Shown here one piece after another: positions 33,641 through 44,882 of a DNA stretch of 64,000 bases. The stretch is from Mangifera indica (taxonomy: Eukaryota; Streptophyta; Magnoliopsida; Sapindales; Anacardiaceae): contig NC_058137.1 of NCBI RefSeq assembly GCF_011075055.1, positions 26,149,463-26,213,462 of the forward strand, written 5' to 3'. Made by a program: the position numbers and the translations under genes. The notes beneath the pieces were generated by a model. The model saw only the letters and a program-made list of their open reading frames with translations, was not told the origin of the DNA and did no database searches. Numbering within the stretch: position 1 is the stretch's first letter; the number at the start of each line of letters is the position of its first letter.

Positions 33641-36620
33641 GTAAATTCAACAATTTTTTCTCTCTTTCTTTTGTGTTGATTGGGGGTGGTGAAGGCAAAA
33701 GACCCCCACCGAGCAGCTGCCCCTTCAAGAAGAACCCACCACACCGAACAGGTGAAACCTTGGATCTAGTGACAAGCTCTACAACCATCACACCGGATTA
33801 TTTAACAGTCTAATTTTCATTCCCAAGCCCTCTTGGGACGTTTTGCGGATTCTACACTTAACCCAGTCAAGTTATTCCTTTGCAGCCAACTCGTTTTTCA
33901 AGTTCAATTGTTCATCTTTGGAGTATGATGAGGTTCAAAGTTCAAACCCAAGGAATATGTGAAGAATTTAATAGCTCTCGTGAGTGAGACTTTTCTCAAA
34001 ATAGGAAACTTCAAAAAAGCTAAATAAGCTTCACTTTGTCAATTATTTGTCCAATCAATTTCCCAACCTTTATTAGTAATGTACTAAGTTCCACCATGTC
34101 CACCCATTTGCTGGCCCTACTACATTTAAATAGACTAAGATTTTCAATTCCATGGAAAATAAATGAACCAAGTTTTTTCACTACAAGATTGAAGTGAAAT
34201 TAAATGTTCAAAATCTTAAAACATAAGATAGCAGAAAACAAATTTAGATGGCTGGCATGAAGTAGTAGGAATTTAGATGACTCTTTTTTAACAATTTAAT
34301 TTGCTTATAAGAACTTCATTGTTTTACTAAATAACTTTGGTTGTTCAGGTTTACGTTTAAAGTTTCAAACTTTGAGATTTGTTTATTTTCCCCGGAATTT
34401 CAACTATTTGCTCATTTTTATTTAATTGAGTTATTCTACAATAAGAAAGATTAAAAATGTTCTGTTTATAATCAGAAGAATGATCCATTTTTACTAGCTT
34501 TCTAGGCAGGAATTTTCTAACTTATCTTTGGGGAGAGGTTTTACAATCACTGAAATAACTTTTAATTTTTTATTGCAAAACTTGAAGCATATATATGTAT
34601 ACCTTTTGACATGTTCAAAGTCTTCAAATAAATTTATTGTATTGGTGGCGTTTTGTGTAATTATTAATCAAAATTGACCTGCTAGACTTGCTTTAGTTGA
34701 AGTCTTTGAAGCTAAATTAATGTGGTGCGAGAGTGCCTCGAAATGCTGCCATCGACGAAGACTAAGTGAGCTTCTTCCACATATGGGGCCAAAAATTTGT
34801 GCCCTGAAAGTCTGCTTGAGCACTCCTTTTTCTAGGGAGACATAGACTATAATCAACAATTACAATTACTGTCATCAAATCTAGTCGTGAGATGGATAAG
34901 TTCATAAATAGACTTCCCTTGAGTCTCGAATCCTTCTTTATTTCACCTGCTTGCTCGAAGAACCATATGATTATGGCTTCTTCCTCAGTCGCTTCTTCAC
35001 ACGGCAGGCATCTCCTGCCATGGCTTTTAACTTTCCTAATTATTTCTGCACTCTTATATGCGACCATGCTCTCTTTTACTGCAACTGAAGTCTCTTATTC
35101 TTGTTGGCTTAGTGGTCTTGAATGTCCAAACACATTATAAAATAATAATAATAAATGAGATGATTTTACATTGACGACTTTGTTATAAAGATATATAAAT
35201 ATGTTTTTTTTTTTTTGGCTTTTGGATGTGACACAAAAATACAAAGTAAGGATTATATTTAAGAGAATTTGTTTTTCTTGTCTAGACACATTAAAGAAAT
35301 AAAATGTTAAGCTTTTCATTAATCTTTGATTCATCGCTAGGTATTATTAAGATTATTGCAAGATTATTTCAAGAATTATTAGAAGGATTATTTCTCTTAT
35401 ATTAATCCATAATCACAGAGTATTGTGATTCAAAAGCTTTATCCAATCTTTCTTTTATAAAAGTCATTAAGTTATAAATTGAATCTCACATTTATTCCTT
35501 AATGATATAGGGTGTGTGAATAATATGTAATTATTTAATCATTAATAAAAAGAAATATAAAAAGGGCAATAATTTTTTTGCCAAAAGACTATTTCCCACC
35601 CAAAGTTTGCTAAAATAAAATTCTCATCCTTTAACTTTCAAAAAACCAAATTTTTACCAATCATCTGCTTCCATTAGTGAATTTCATTAAGTAAAAATAT
35701 GAAATCATTTTATATAGATTTCTCTATTTTCTTTATTTTCTCTCTACTTTCTTTTTTCCTGTTATTCTTTTTATTTTTCTTTTCCCTTTATTTTTTTATT
35801 TCCCTTTTTAAATTTCTGGGGCAAATTGTAATTTTCAAAAATAATAGGAGTGTTAATAAAAAAAATTTTGGGGCTTTATGGAAATAAAAAAAGTTGAATG
35901 GTGTTTTTGAAATTTTTAAATTTTAATAGATCTATCAATAGTTTCAAAAATAACAGTTACACTCTCAAAGACCTAACCAAAATTAATATTTTAAAATTGA
36001 TTAAACTTTTCAAATTTTTAAAAGTTAATAGTGAGGATACATTAATAATTTGATATTTAGATTAAGTATTAATAATAATTTTGTAATTTTAATATGAGAG
36101 TAAAACACCCATTAACTTTTAGGATAACTTAACTATGACGGATGAAAATTTGACTTTTAGAAACTTTCACCAAACCTTGAGTGAATAATCATGTGGCCTA
36201 ACTTTTTTAAGCTTAATTCACCATTCGCGATAAAGAATAACAGACGGTGTAATCAACACACCTTCAATATATAAGCAAAGGTCCTGAATAACCAAAAAAA
36301 AAATTAATGCTCTCTATTTTTTGAAAATTTGGTCTTAATATATGACTTGAGCATTGAAAAGGCCACTTGGACAAAACTCATAAACAATAAGCATTAATTT
36401 ATATATGATCTGAAAATTTTAAATTTGAGATAAAATGACATCTAATCATATAATGATATATAATCATTTATATATAAATTTATATTTATTATTAATAAAC
36501 ATAGTTTTACTCTATCAAATTTTGTTTTGAGTGATTGTCTGGTTAATCAGACAATTATTGCAATATTTTATAGAAAATCTCAATTTTTTTTCTTTTTTTT
36601 TAAAAGTAAATTCAACAATT
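33641..36620. repeat. Tandem unit 2 (DUF2921 5' region)
   Basis: It has the same order of parts as unit 1, with the promoter-like module at about 33960-34250 (its TATA site altered to ATTTAAATAG) and a DUF2921 start at 34967. It is shorter than unit 1 in the 5' flank because part of the module-to-gene spacer is missing. Confidence 0.75.
34967..35140 (+). pseudogene. DUF2921 signal-peptide micro-ORF (57 codons)
   Basis: Unlike the copy in unit 1, this fragment keeps its frame. It encodes the N-terminus and hydrophobic signal segment of the complete protein through TEVSYS, then about a dozen unrelated residues and a TAA. The proximal flank, with an AAATAG site, is preserved. It is most simply a truncated pseudogene, but it could make a small secreted peptide if transcribed. 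Confidence 0.7.
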
Positions 36621-37040
36621 TTTATCTCTTTCTTTTGTGTTAATTGGGGGTGGAGAAGGCACAGGTCCCCATCCAAGCCGAACCTCCTCTTCTGAGGAAA
36701 CCAACCGCATCAAGCAAATAAAACTTCGGGTCTAATGATAGACCCTACAACCATTGTATTAGATTATTCAAGAGTCTACTCTTGATTCCCAACAAACCTT
36801 TTTGAGACACTTTAGGGATTTCACACTTAACTAGTTAAGCTATCTCTTTCTTTTGTGTTAATTGGGGGTGGAGAAGGCAAAGGTCCCCACCCAAGCCAGA
36901 CCTCCCCTTCTAAGGAAATCAATCACATCAAGCAAATAAAATCTCAAGTCTAATGATAGACCATACAACCATTGTATTAGATTATTCAAGATTCTACTTT
37001 TGATTCCCGACAAACCTTTTTGAGACACTTTAGGGATTTC
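36621..37040. repeat. 218-bp tandem duplication at the start of unit 3
   Basis: ATCTCTTTCTTTTGTGTTAA begins at about 36624 and again at 36842, and both copies proceed through the same sequence to a GAGACACTTTAGGGATTTC phrase. The second copy is cut by the Gypsy element after ATTTC (37036-37040) and resumes at 44883. Confidence 0.8.
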
Positions 37041-38382
37041 TGATAAGGCCATTAATTGTTACTATTTTGATTTATAATTCCCTTGTGTTGTGTGGAAATT
37101 TGATTCATTCTAATAGAATTACTTATCTTTTTGCTTTTAGGAAGCTTTGAGCAATTTTGGACTAAATAGGGCCAAAAAGAGGAAAAACTGCAACAGATAT
37201 ATTAAACTGGAAATTTCGTAATGCAGACTAGGCGTGGGCACGTGAAAGATGAGAGCAGAATCCGGAAAGCAGATCTGAACGTCCAGATCTGTTACAAGAG
37301 TCCATAAAAAATTAAGATTTGCTTCCAAGGAAAGGGATAATCACCAGCTGGAAAAGAGGATTAATTGAGCTAGATAAGGAAGGAGATTTTAGAAAGAAGG
37401 ATATATATTAAAGATACATATCTTTTCCTTTCTTTTTGGGAAGATATGTATAACTTTGCTTGATTGGATTAGGATTCAATTTCCAGATTTTTAGTAGGAA
37501 GATAATATATATATATATATATATTCTTATTTTTTTATTTGAGAATTATCAACCATTGTACTTAGAGAATTAGAGAGCAAAACATGTTCTACAGTGGCTG
37601 AGTAATTTATCTTGGTTGAAGGGATCTGAAACCATGGAACTACAATGATTGTGAGATTTATTTTTGTTCTTTAATGCATCTTTTAATTATTTGAGTATTG
37701 GTTATCTTTCTGAATTATTTTTCATGATTATGTTGGTTGATTTCTAAGATGCACAATTAGTTTATCAATTAATATAATCTATTGCTAGTTTAGGTGCTGA
37801 ATCCGTAATTGTTCAATCCACCTAATCGAAGTGGCAACTAGGTTTATCGTTTGCTGCGTCAGAAACTTTAAATCCTAGGAAAATAATCAACTGGATTAAA
37901 TGCAACGTCGTACGTTTGTGTTGTCTTGCTTCGTTGGTCTTTCTAATTCGTAATGCTATTGTTTAATTAAATTCGAGATCGTATCCGAATTATTAATCAA
38001 TAAGGGTTAATTGGAATACATGTTTTTGGTTAACTAATCGTAAGGAATGACAGGTAAATTTAATACCACAACGAATATTCAATTAATTAATTTGATATTT
38101 TGTTTCGATGATCGATCGTAGTTCCAATGGTGGATGTGACCGAAGACCAAGGTTTGTTAAATCAATTTATTCCTTTTAGATTACTTTTTTTGAATTTTTA
38201 TTTATTGTTTTCCATTATAATTTGCATTCAGTTCAAAACCCCCCTTTTTATTTCTTTGTTTCGATTATTTGTAACGACGTACTAATCAAGGCTCTTCGAG
38301 GGATCGATCCCTACTTTCCTTTACTACATTTTTGTTACAGGAATTTAGGATTTAATTTGGGTGTCAATGACAGCACGTACCA
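37041..38382 (+). repeat. 5' LTR of the Gypsy element
   Basis: It starts TGATAAGG and ends GTACCA. By eye comparison of all 1342 positions with the 3' LTR, I find two substitutions (37393 A versus 43893 G; 38368 T versus 44868 C). It contains an (AT)n run near 37505-37524. Confidence 0.95.
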
Positions 38383-38387
38383 AATTT

Positions 38388-38404
38388 TGGCACCGTTGCC
38401 GGGG
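38388..38404 (+). other. Primer-binding site, tRNA-Asp type
   Basis: TGGCACCGTTGCCGGGG lies 5 nt after the LTR. It complements the 3' end of plant tRNA-Asp (TGGCGCCGTTGCCGGGG) except at one base, as in many Athila/Tat elements. Confidence 0.85.
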
Positions 38405-38418
38405 AGTTTTTAATTTGT

Positions 38419-39651
38419 ATGTTCGTTACGCGATCTTTGAAACAAGCTAGTTTACAGTTTGATCCAGAAATTGAAAAGACTGCAAAAGGGCTGAGAAAAG
38501 AAGCGAAAAGGAGACTGCAAGCACACAGATCTGCTTGCGAAACAGAGGAAAATATGGCTGAAAATCAGACTTTAAGAGAGCTTGCTGCTCCAAATTTAAA
38601 TCAACAACCACACTGCATTACTTTTCCGAATTTAGATGTTAATACTACCTTCGAATTAAAATCTGGACTAATTCATCTTTTACCTATTTTTCGTGGCTCT
38701 GCAGGTGAAGATCCTCATAAACATTTAAAAGAATTTCATGTGGTGTGCACCGGAATGAAACCGAATGGAGTAACCGAAGAACAAATCAAGATGAGGGCTT
38801 TTCCGTTTTCTTTGAAAGATGATGCGCAAGATTGGTTATATTATCTACCCGCTGGAAGTATCACTACTTGGCATGAGATGAAAAGATTGTTTTTGCAGAA
38901 ATTTTTTCCAGCATCAAGAGCAGCCAGCATAAGGAAAGAAATTTGTGGCATTAGGCAGCAAAGTGGAGAGTCTTTATACGAATATTGGGAGCGCTTTAAA
39001 AAACTCTGTGCGAGCTGTCCACATCACCAAATTAGTGACCAGCTGTTTATTCAATATTTCTATGAAGGACTTCTATCGAATGAGAGAAATATGATTGATA
39101 CGGCAAGTGGTGGAGCATTGGCTGACAAAACACCTGAAGCAGCCCGGAATTTAATTGCAAATATGGCATCAAATTCACAACAATTTGGAAATAGATTAGA
39201 TCATTCGTCTCGGCGCTTCAATGAGGTAAATGTATCTTCTCTTGAAAGACGACTTGATGATCTAACTACTCTTGTACGTCAAATGGCTGTAGGAAAAACA
39301 GAGACAACGAAAGTTTGCGGAATCTGTTCGATAGGAGGACATCCAACTGATATGTGCCCAACACTTCAGGAGGACTGCTCTGAACATGCTAATGCAGTGG
39401 GCAGATTTTTAGGACAGCAACAACGAAATCATAATTATAATCCCTATTCGAATACTTACAATTCAGGTTGGAGAGATCATCCTAATTTTCGTTATGGGAA
39501 TGCACATGTGGATCAGCCTTCAAATAATTTTCAGTCATACCAACAGCATTATATTCCTAGACAACAGCAACCAACTCAAAATTCTAATTCAGGTACATCT
39601 CTGGAAGATATTGTTAAAAGTTTGGCTACTAACACTATGAAATTTCAGTAG
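38419..39651 (+). CDS. Retrotransposon gag (410 aa) ending at an in-frame TAG
   Basis: The ATG at 38419 is only 14 nt after the primer site. The central part has the retrotransposon gag fold (about residues 85-260, with DWLYYLPAGSITTWHEMK and LYEYWERFKKLC). A CCHC zinc knuckle CGICSIGGHPTDMC follows at about 299-312, then a Gln/Asn-rich tail. The TAG at 39649-39651 is directly followed by more open sequence in the same frame (TSIQNLENQM), where related proteins continue with a Gln-rich coiled segment. So the stop is either a recent CAG/CAA-to-TAG mutation or a readthrough site. Gag would form the particle that packages element RNA. Confidence 0.88.
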   Translation: MFVTRSLKQASLQFDPEIEKTAKGLRKEAKRRLQAHRSACETEENMAENQTLRELAAPNLNQQPHCITFPNLDVNTTFELKSGLIHLLPIFRGSAGEDPHKHLKEFHVVCTGMKPNGVTEEQIKMRAFPFSLKDDAQDWLYYLPAGSITTWHEMKRLFLQKFFPASRAASIRKEICGIRQQSGESLYEYWERFKKLCASCPHHQISDQLFIQYFYEGLLSNERNMIDTASGGALADKTPEAARNLIANMASNSQQFGNRLDHSSRRFNEVNVSSLERRLDDLTTLVRQMAVGKTETTKVCGICSIGGHPTDMCPTLQEDCSEHANAVGRFLGQQQRNHNYNPYSNTYNSGWRDHPNFRYGNAHVDQPSNNFQSYQQHYIPRQQQPTQNSNSGTSLEDIVKSLATNTMKFQ

Positions 39652-41109
39652 GAAACCAGAACCAGCATTCAAAATCTGGAAAATCAAATGAGCCAGATGG
39701 CTACTGCAATCAATAGGCTGGAAGCACAAAATTCAAGCAAACTGCCGTCACAAACTGTGATGAACCCAAAGGAGAATGTTAGTGCCATAATGTTTAGGAG
39801 TGGAAAGGAGTTGGAGATGCCAATTAAAGCACAACTTGCACCAACACAGCCAACAGAAAACAGAGAAAAATTGGCAGCAGAAAATAATTTTTCCGAAAAG
39901 GTAGTGACAGGTAAATATCCTCCTTTCAGCAAATACAAACCTGTTCCTCCTTTTCCTGAAGCTTTAAAACTGAAATGCAAAAGCAATGCGGATTTATATG
40001 AGACCTTTCGAGAGTGTGAAGTCAATATTCCACTGTTTGATGCAATAAAACAAGTGCCTCGATATGCTAAATTTTTGAAAGAGCTGTGTACATTGAAAAG
40101 AAAGCAAAAACTCAAAAGGTATGAAAAAATCAAGGTAGGAGAAAATGTTTCAGCCATAATTTGCAAAAATCTTCCTGAAAAATGCAAAGATCCAGGTATG
40201 TTTTGCATCCCTTGCACCATAGGAGGAACAAAAATTGAAAAAGCCATGTTAGATTTAGGAGCATCTATTAATGTAATGTCATATTCCATTTATTCTGCTC
40301 TTAATCTTGGACCTTTAGAAAAAACTAGCACAGTTATTCAGTTGGCTGATAAATCAAATGTATATCCCAAGGGGTTAATGGAAGATGTTCTTGTTCAGGT
40401 TAATGATAAATTAATTTTTCCAGCTGATTTTTATGTTCTTGACATGGAAAATAATGACCAATCTGCACCTATTTTGCTAGGAAGACCCTTTCTGAAAACA
40501 GCTAAAACGAAAATTGATGTTCACAAAGGCACATTGACCATGGAGTTTGATGGTGAAGCTGTCCAATTTAATATTTATGATGCTATGAAATATTCTGATG
40601 TGGATTTTCCTGTGTATTCAGTTGATTTAATTGATTCTCTAGCGCAGGATATACTTGATGGTGATGATAAGTTAAAGGTGGCTAACCATAAAAATATATT
40701 GAAAGAAAGAGATGAATTTAAATTAATTTCAGATGTGCAGAATGCAGGGACAGAGATGAATGAGCTCAGAGAGCTGAAAAATACAGGTAATTTATTTTAT
40801 ATTGAGCTGCCAGTGCCTAATGAAAAATCGTTACCTTCTATTTTGCAGGTACCAGAGCTGGAGCTGAAATCTCTTCCAAATCACCTTAAATATGTGTACC
40901 TAGGAGATGGGAAAATCTTACCAGTGATCATTTCCAACAAGTTAAATGAGCAGCAAGAAGAGAAACTGGTGCAAATTCTGAAAAAGCTAGAGATTCAAAG
41001 CGTAGCGACATCAAAAGTATTTCAAGTTAATGGCCATAGACTCAAACTGTTTTACAAAGGAATGCCAGCTGAAAACATCGAAGAAGTGGAGCTGAAAGAT
41101 CTCGGATAA
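39652..41109 (+). CDS. Gag C-terminal segment plus retropepsin-like protease
   Basis: It is in frame with gag after the TAG; the first ATG is at 39688. The first part has a LENQMSQMATAINRLE heptad-like segment. The later part is a retroviral-type aspartic protease: MLDLGASINVM holds the catalytic Asp (DLGAS in place of DTG/DSG, usual in this plant branch), and ILLGRPFL matches the conserved ILGRPF strand. The frame ends at 41107-41109 with no polymerase after it. If translated from its own ATG it would need internal initiation; otherwise it is made by stop readthrough as a gag-protease fusion. Confidence 0.82.
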   Translation, partial: ETRTSIQNLENQMSQMATAINRLEAQNSSKLPSQTVMNPKENVSAIMFRSGKELEMPIKAQLAPTQPTENREKLAAENNFSEKVVTGKYPPFSKYKPVPPFPEALKLKCKSNADLYETFRECEVNIPLFDAIKQVPRYAKFLKELCTLKRKQKLKRYEKIKVGENVSAIICKNLPEKCKDPGMFCIPCTIGGTKIEKAMLDLGASINVMSYSIYSALNLGPLEKTSTVIQLADKSNVYPKGLMEDVLVQVNDKLIFPADFYVLDMENNDQSAPILLGRPFLKTAKTKIDVHKGTLTMEFDGEAVQFNIYDAMKYSDVDFPVYSVDLIDSLAQDILDGDDKLKVANHKNILKERDEFKLISDVQNAGTEMNELRELKNTGNLFYIELPVPNEKSLPSILQVPELELKSLPNHLKYVYLGDGKILPVIISNKLNEQQEEKLVQILKKLEIQSVATSKVFQVNGHRLKLFYKGMPAENIEEVELKDLG

Positions 41110-43527
41110 ATAAGATGAAGGCATTACGTCGAGCCAATGACTGTAAACAAAGGCGCTACTTGGGAGGCAACCCAAGCTTTCAATCTTATTTTAATTAATG
41201 CTTAAATTTTAATTTTCTAGACATTTGCTTTAATTTCGGTTTATGTGTTCCAATTTTAGTTTTAAATTTCAGTTTTATGATTTTTGGATATTTAATTGGC
41301 AATTATTTTATGATTTTTGCTTAGGTTTATTTTAATTTATTTTTATGTTACTGTTCAATCATCTTCTTCCTCTTGCCAGGTTCCAGTGAGCTGTCTGTGA
41401 ATGTTCATGGGGGAGAAATCGGCATTTTGGTGTTTTAGAACTAGGTCCTGTGCTTCTGTCAAAAGTCCAACTTCTGCTTTGCTATTTTCTTAAATTCAAG
41501 GGGGCTATATGATTTAGTGTGATTATAAGGCTGGGTTATTTGCTTCCAGAGACCATATTCGCCAAACCCATACCTCAAAATTTCTCTCCACCTAAAATAA
41601 AAACCTAGCAGCCCCTTTCCTCCATTCTGCAACACCATGGTCAGAACCCATTCACTACATCAAAGAGCAGCAAAAAAACCCACTCATCGGAGGCCTCCTA
41701 CACCAGAGCTGTTATCAAAATCTGAAGAATCTTCCATCAATTGCAACTCTCTAAAAATTCGAACTACTGTTCCTTTTCCCCAAATCCAGAGAAGTCTTCT
41801 TTCCCTTTTCTTTTAAATTTCAGTTCTCATTATATTTTGTTTTGTTTAAACATTGAGGACAATGTTTGGTTTAAGTGTGGGAGAGGGTTTATTTGTGTTT
41901 TAATTTTCTGCTGTTTATTTTTCTGTTGTGTACTATTCTGTCCTTCAGTTTTATTTTATTTTTTTTCCTGCTCTGTTTTATTTACTTATTCTATTCTTCT
42001 CTGCTCTATTCTTCTTTGTTCTGCTTTTATTTTGTTTTGTTTCTCTGTCAGTTTTTTTTTTTCTGTCTTCTTTGTGTTATGCTTATTCTATTATGCCTAA
42101 ATTTTCTGCTTTGTTTCGTCTATGTTGTTGCTTCTTGCTGGATAAAGTTTGATTTTTATGGCAAATAGTGTATCCTTCCCTGTTTTTTTTTTTAGTCAGC
42201 TAAACAGTCCATTAATCTCACTTTGAATGAATTAGTTTGTATGCATGCCTTGGAATTTAGCCGATTCAATAGGAGAGCATTGTGCACTGATTTGTTAGAT
42301 TAATTAGGGGTATGCATTTAAACAAATTTTGATAATTGAGTGCTCGAGTTTGTTTGAAGTTGAGGTGAATTTATTTAACTCGTGAGTTTTGAGCCAAAAA
42401 AGATTGAAACATTCATATCAATCTATATTTTCTTTGATGAGTGATATTCTTCCATGTGAATATATCTCTAGAACTTGCTTTGAACCGTTTCGAGACCACA
42501 TTGAAATATGCATGCATGAAAATGATAAAGGCATTCTTGTTCGAACCCTTTAGTTTAAAAAGCCAACCTATTTTAATTTCCTTAGTTAGCCCCTTGAGCC
42601 TTACAAAACCCTTGATTCTTTGTGCTAAAACCATATTACAAACCCAAGCCTTCAAGTAAAAATCCTCACCCAACCATGAAAATAAGCAAGGCATTTAAAC
42701 AAAAATTTGTTGCTTGGTGAATTTGTTGTCTTGAGAAATTTAAATGTGGGGGAAAAGGGAACTTAATTGTATAAGAAGAGATGATGAAAAGAAGTTGGCA
42801 TAAAGAGTGCTATTGAGATTGCCTTATATTGTTATCTTTGCTACCCAATTCTCTTAGTTATTCAAAAAAAAAAAAAAAAAAAAGAAAAGAAAAAATGCTG
42901 TAACAGAAAAGAAAAAAAAAAGAAAAAGAAAAAAAAAAGACAGAAAAGAAAGAGAAAAAAAAGAAAAGAAGTTGAAAAAGAGAGAAGAGAAAGGCAATGA
43001 CAAGTGGCAAAGAAATGTGGTGAATGTGGTGGCTTTAGCTTGACATTTTTGTTCCCCTTATGTGTTTAAATGTTTTGTTAATATTCATGGTTTTAACCTT
43101 TTGTATCCATTAATCCTCACCTTTACCCAAAACCCCATTACAACCTAAAATAAAGTCCTTTTGATTTATGCATGTATATAATCTAAGTGGTGGAGATTTG
43201 GTGTATAAGCAAGCTTATGGTAGAATGTTTGCATTGGAAGGATTTGAGCGAAACACTGAACCATTAAACACATGAGTGATATGAGTGATAACGTGAGGAT
43301 GATTCACCAAAGCTTTATACATGCTTTAGAATGCGATTATCTTGATTTGTCTTTGTGCATACTTCCTTGTAAAGTTTGATAATGATGTGTGTTGATGCTT
43401 GAATCTTGGTTGGTTTGAATCTTAAGGTATGTACACTTTTCGGTATCGTGAGAAAAGAGATTGATGGAACATTTTTGTGTTTGCTTTGTTTTTGTTTTTG
43501 TTTTACTCGAGGACGAGCAAAAGATAA
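41110..43527. other. Non-coding 3' region of the Gypsy element
   Basis: There is no reverse transcriptase or integrase motif on either strand. Contents are a GGGAGGCAACCCAAGC phrase (41161-41176), a GAGGACAATG phrase near 41856, a pyrimidine-rich stretch (41900-42110) and a purine-rich A/G stretch (42863-42990). Small frames in these low-complexity runs are not credible genes. An antisense frame at 42413-42694 is likewise unsupported. Confidence 0.75.
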
Positions 43528-43540
43528 GTGTGGGGGAATT
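43528..43540 (+). other. Polypurine tract before the 3' LTR
   Basis: GTGTGGGGGAATT directly abuts the 3' LTR and follows GAGGACGAGCAAAAG, the usual context of the plus-strand primer in plant Athila/Tat elements. Confidence 0.85.
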
Positions 43541-44882
43541 TGATAAGGCCATTAATTGTTACTATTTTGATTTATAATTCCCTTGTGTTGTGTGGAAATT
43601 TGATTCATTCTAATAGAATTACTTATCTTTTTGCTTTTAGGAAGCTTTGAGCAATTTTGGACTAAATAGGGCCAAAAAGAGGAAAAACTGCAACAGATAT
43701 ATTAAACTGGAAATTTCGTAATGCAGACTAGGCGTGGGCACGTGAAAGATGAGAGCAGAATCCGGAAAGCAGATCTGAACGTCCAGATCTGTTACAAGAG
43801 TCCATAAAAAATTAAGATTTGCTTCCAAGGAAAGGGATAATCACCAGCTGGAAAAGAGGATTAATTGAGCTAGATAAGGAAGGAGATTTTAGGAAGAAGG
43901 ATATATATTAAAGATACATATCTTTTCCTTTCTTTTTGGGAAGATATGTATAACTTTGCTTGATTGGATTAGGATTCAATTTCCAGATTTTTAGTAGGAA
44001 GATAATATATATATATATATATATTCTTATTTTTTTATTTGAGAATTATCAACCATTGTACTTAGAGAATTAGAGAGCAAAACATGTTCTACAGTGGCTG
44101 AGTAATTTATCTTGGTTGAAGGGATCTGAAACCATGGAACTACAATGATTGTGAGATTTATTTTTGTTCTTTAATGCATCTTTTAATTATTTGAGTATTG
44201 GTTATCTTTCTGAATTATTTTTCATGATTATGTTGGTTGATTTCTAAGATGCACAATTAGTTTATCAATTAATATAATCTATTGCTAGTTTAGGTGCTGA
44301 ATCCGTAATTGTTCAATCCACCTAATCGAAGTGGCAACTAGGTTTATCGTTTGCTGCGTCAGAAACTTTAAATCCTAGGAAAATAATCAACTGGATTAAA
44401 TGCAACGTCGTACGTTTGTGTTGTCTTGCTTCGTTGGTCTTTCTAATTCGTAATGCTATTGTTTAATTAAATTCGAGATCGTATCCGAATTATTAATCAA
44501 TAAGGGTTAATTGGAATACATGTTTTTGGTTAACTAATCGTAAGGAATGACAGGTAAATTTAATACCACAACGAATATTCAATTAATTAATTTGATATTT
44601 TGTTTCGATGATCGATCGTAGTTCCAATGGTGGATGTGACCGAAGACCAAGGTTTGTTAAATCAATTTATTCCTTTTAGATTACTTTTTTTGAATTTTTA
44701 TTTATTGTTTTCCATTATAATTTGCATTCAGTTCAAAACCCCCCTTTTTATTTCTTTGTTTCGATTATTTGTAACGACGTACTAATCAAGGCTCTTCGAG
44801 GGATCGATCCCTACTTTCCTTTACTACATTTTTGTTACAGGAATTTAGGATTTAATTTGGGTGTCAACGACAGCACGTACCA
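43541..44882 (+). repeat. 3' LTR of the Gypsy element
   Basis: 1342 bp, same ends as the 5' LTR, two differences. It is followed by the target duplication ATTTC at 44883-44887 and then by the interrupted host repeat (ACACTTAACCAG). Confidence 0.95.

Larger units (their letters stand above)
37041..44882 (+). mobile_element. Ty3/Gypsy LTR retrotransposon, non-autonomous (gag-protease only), 7842 bp
   Basis: It has two 1342-bp LTRs, 5-bp target duplication ATTTC (37036-37040 and 44883-44887), a primer-binding site, gag and protease frames and a polypurine tract. The gag zinc knuckle, protease, primer site and 3' motifs (a GGGAGGCAACCCAAG phrase near 41161, and GAGGACGAGCAAAAG before the tract) match the plant Athila/Tat-type Gypsy branch. 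No reverse transcriptase, RNase H or integrase is present in 41110-43540. Elements with LTRs and gag but no polymerase have been described in plants as TR-GAG; this one additionally keeps the protease. Confidence 0.92.

Noticed and set aside
41741..42168. Hydrophobic frames rich in Phe, Leu and Cys
   Set aside because: A pyrimidine-rich non-coding tract inside the Gypsy element gives such frames in all three phases.
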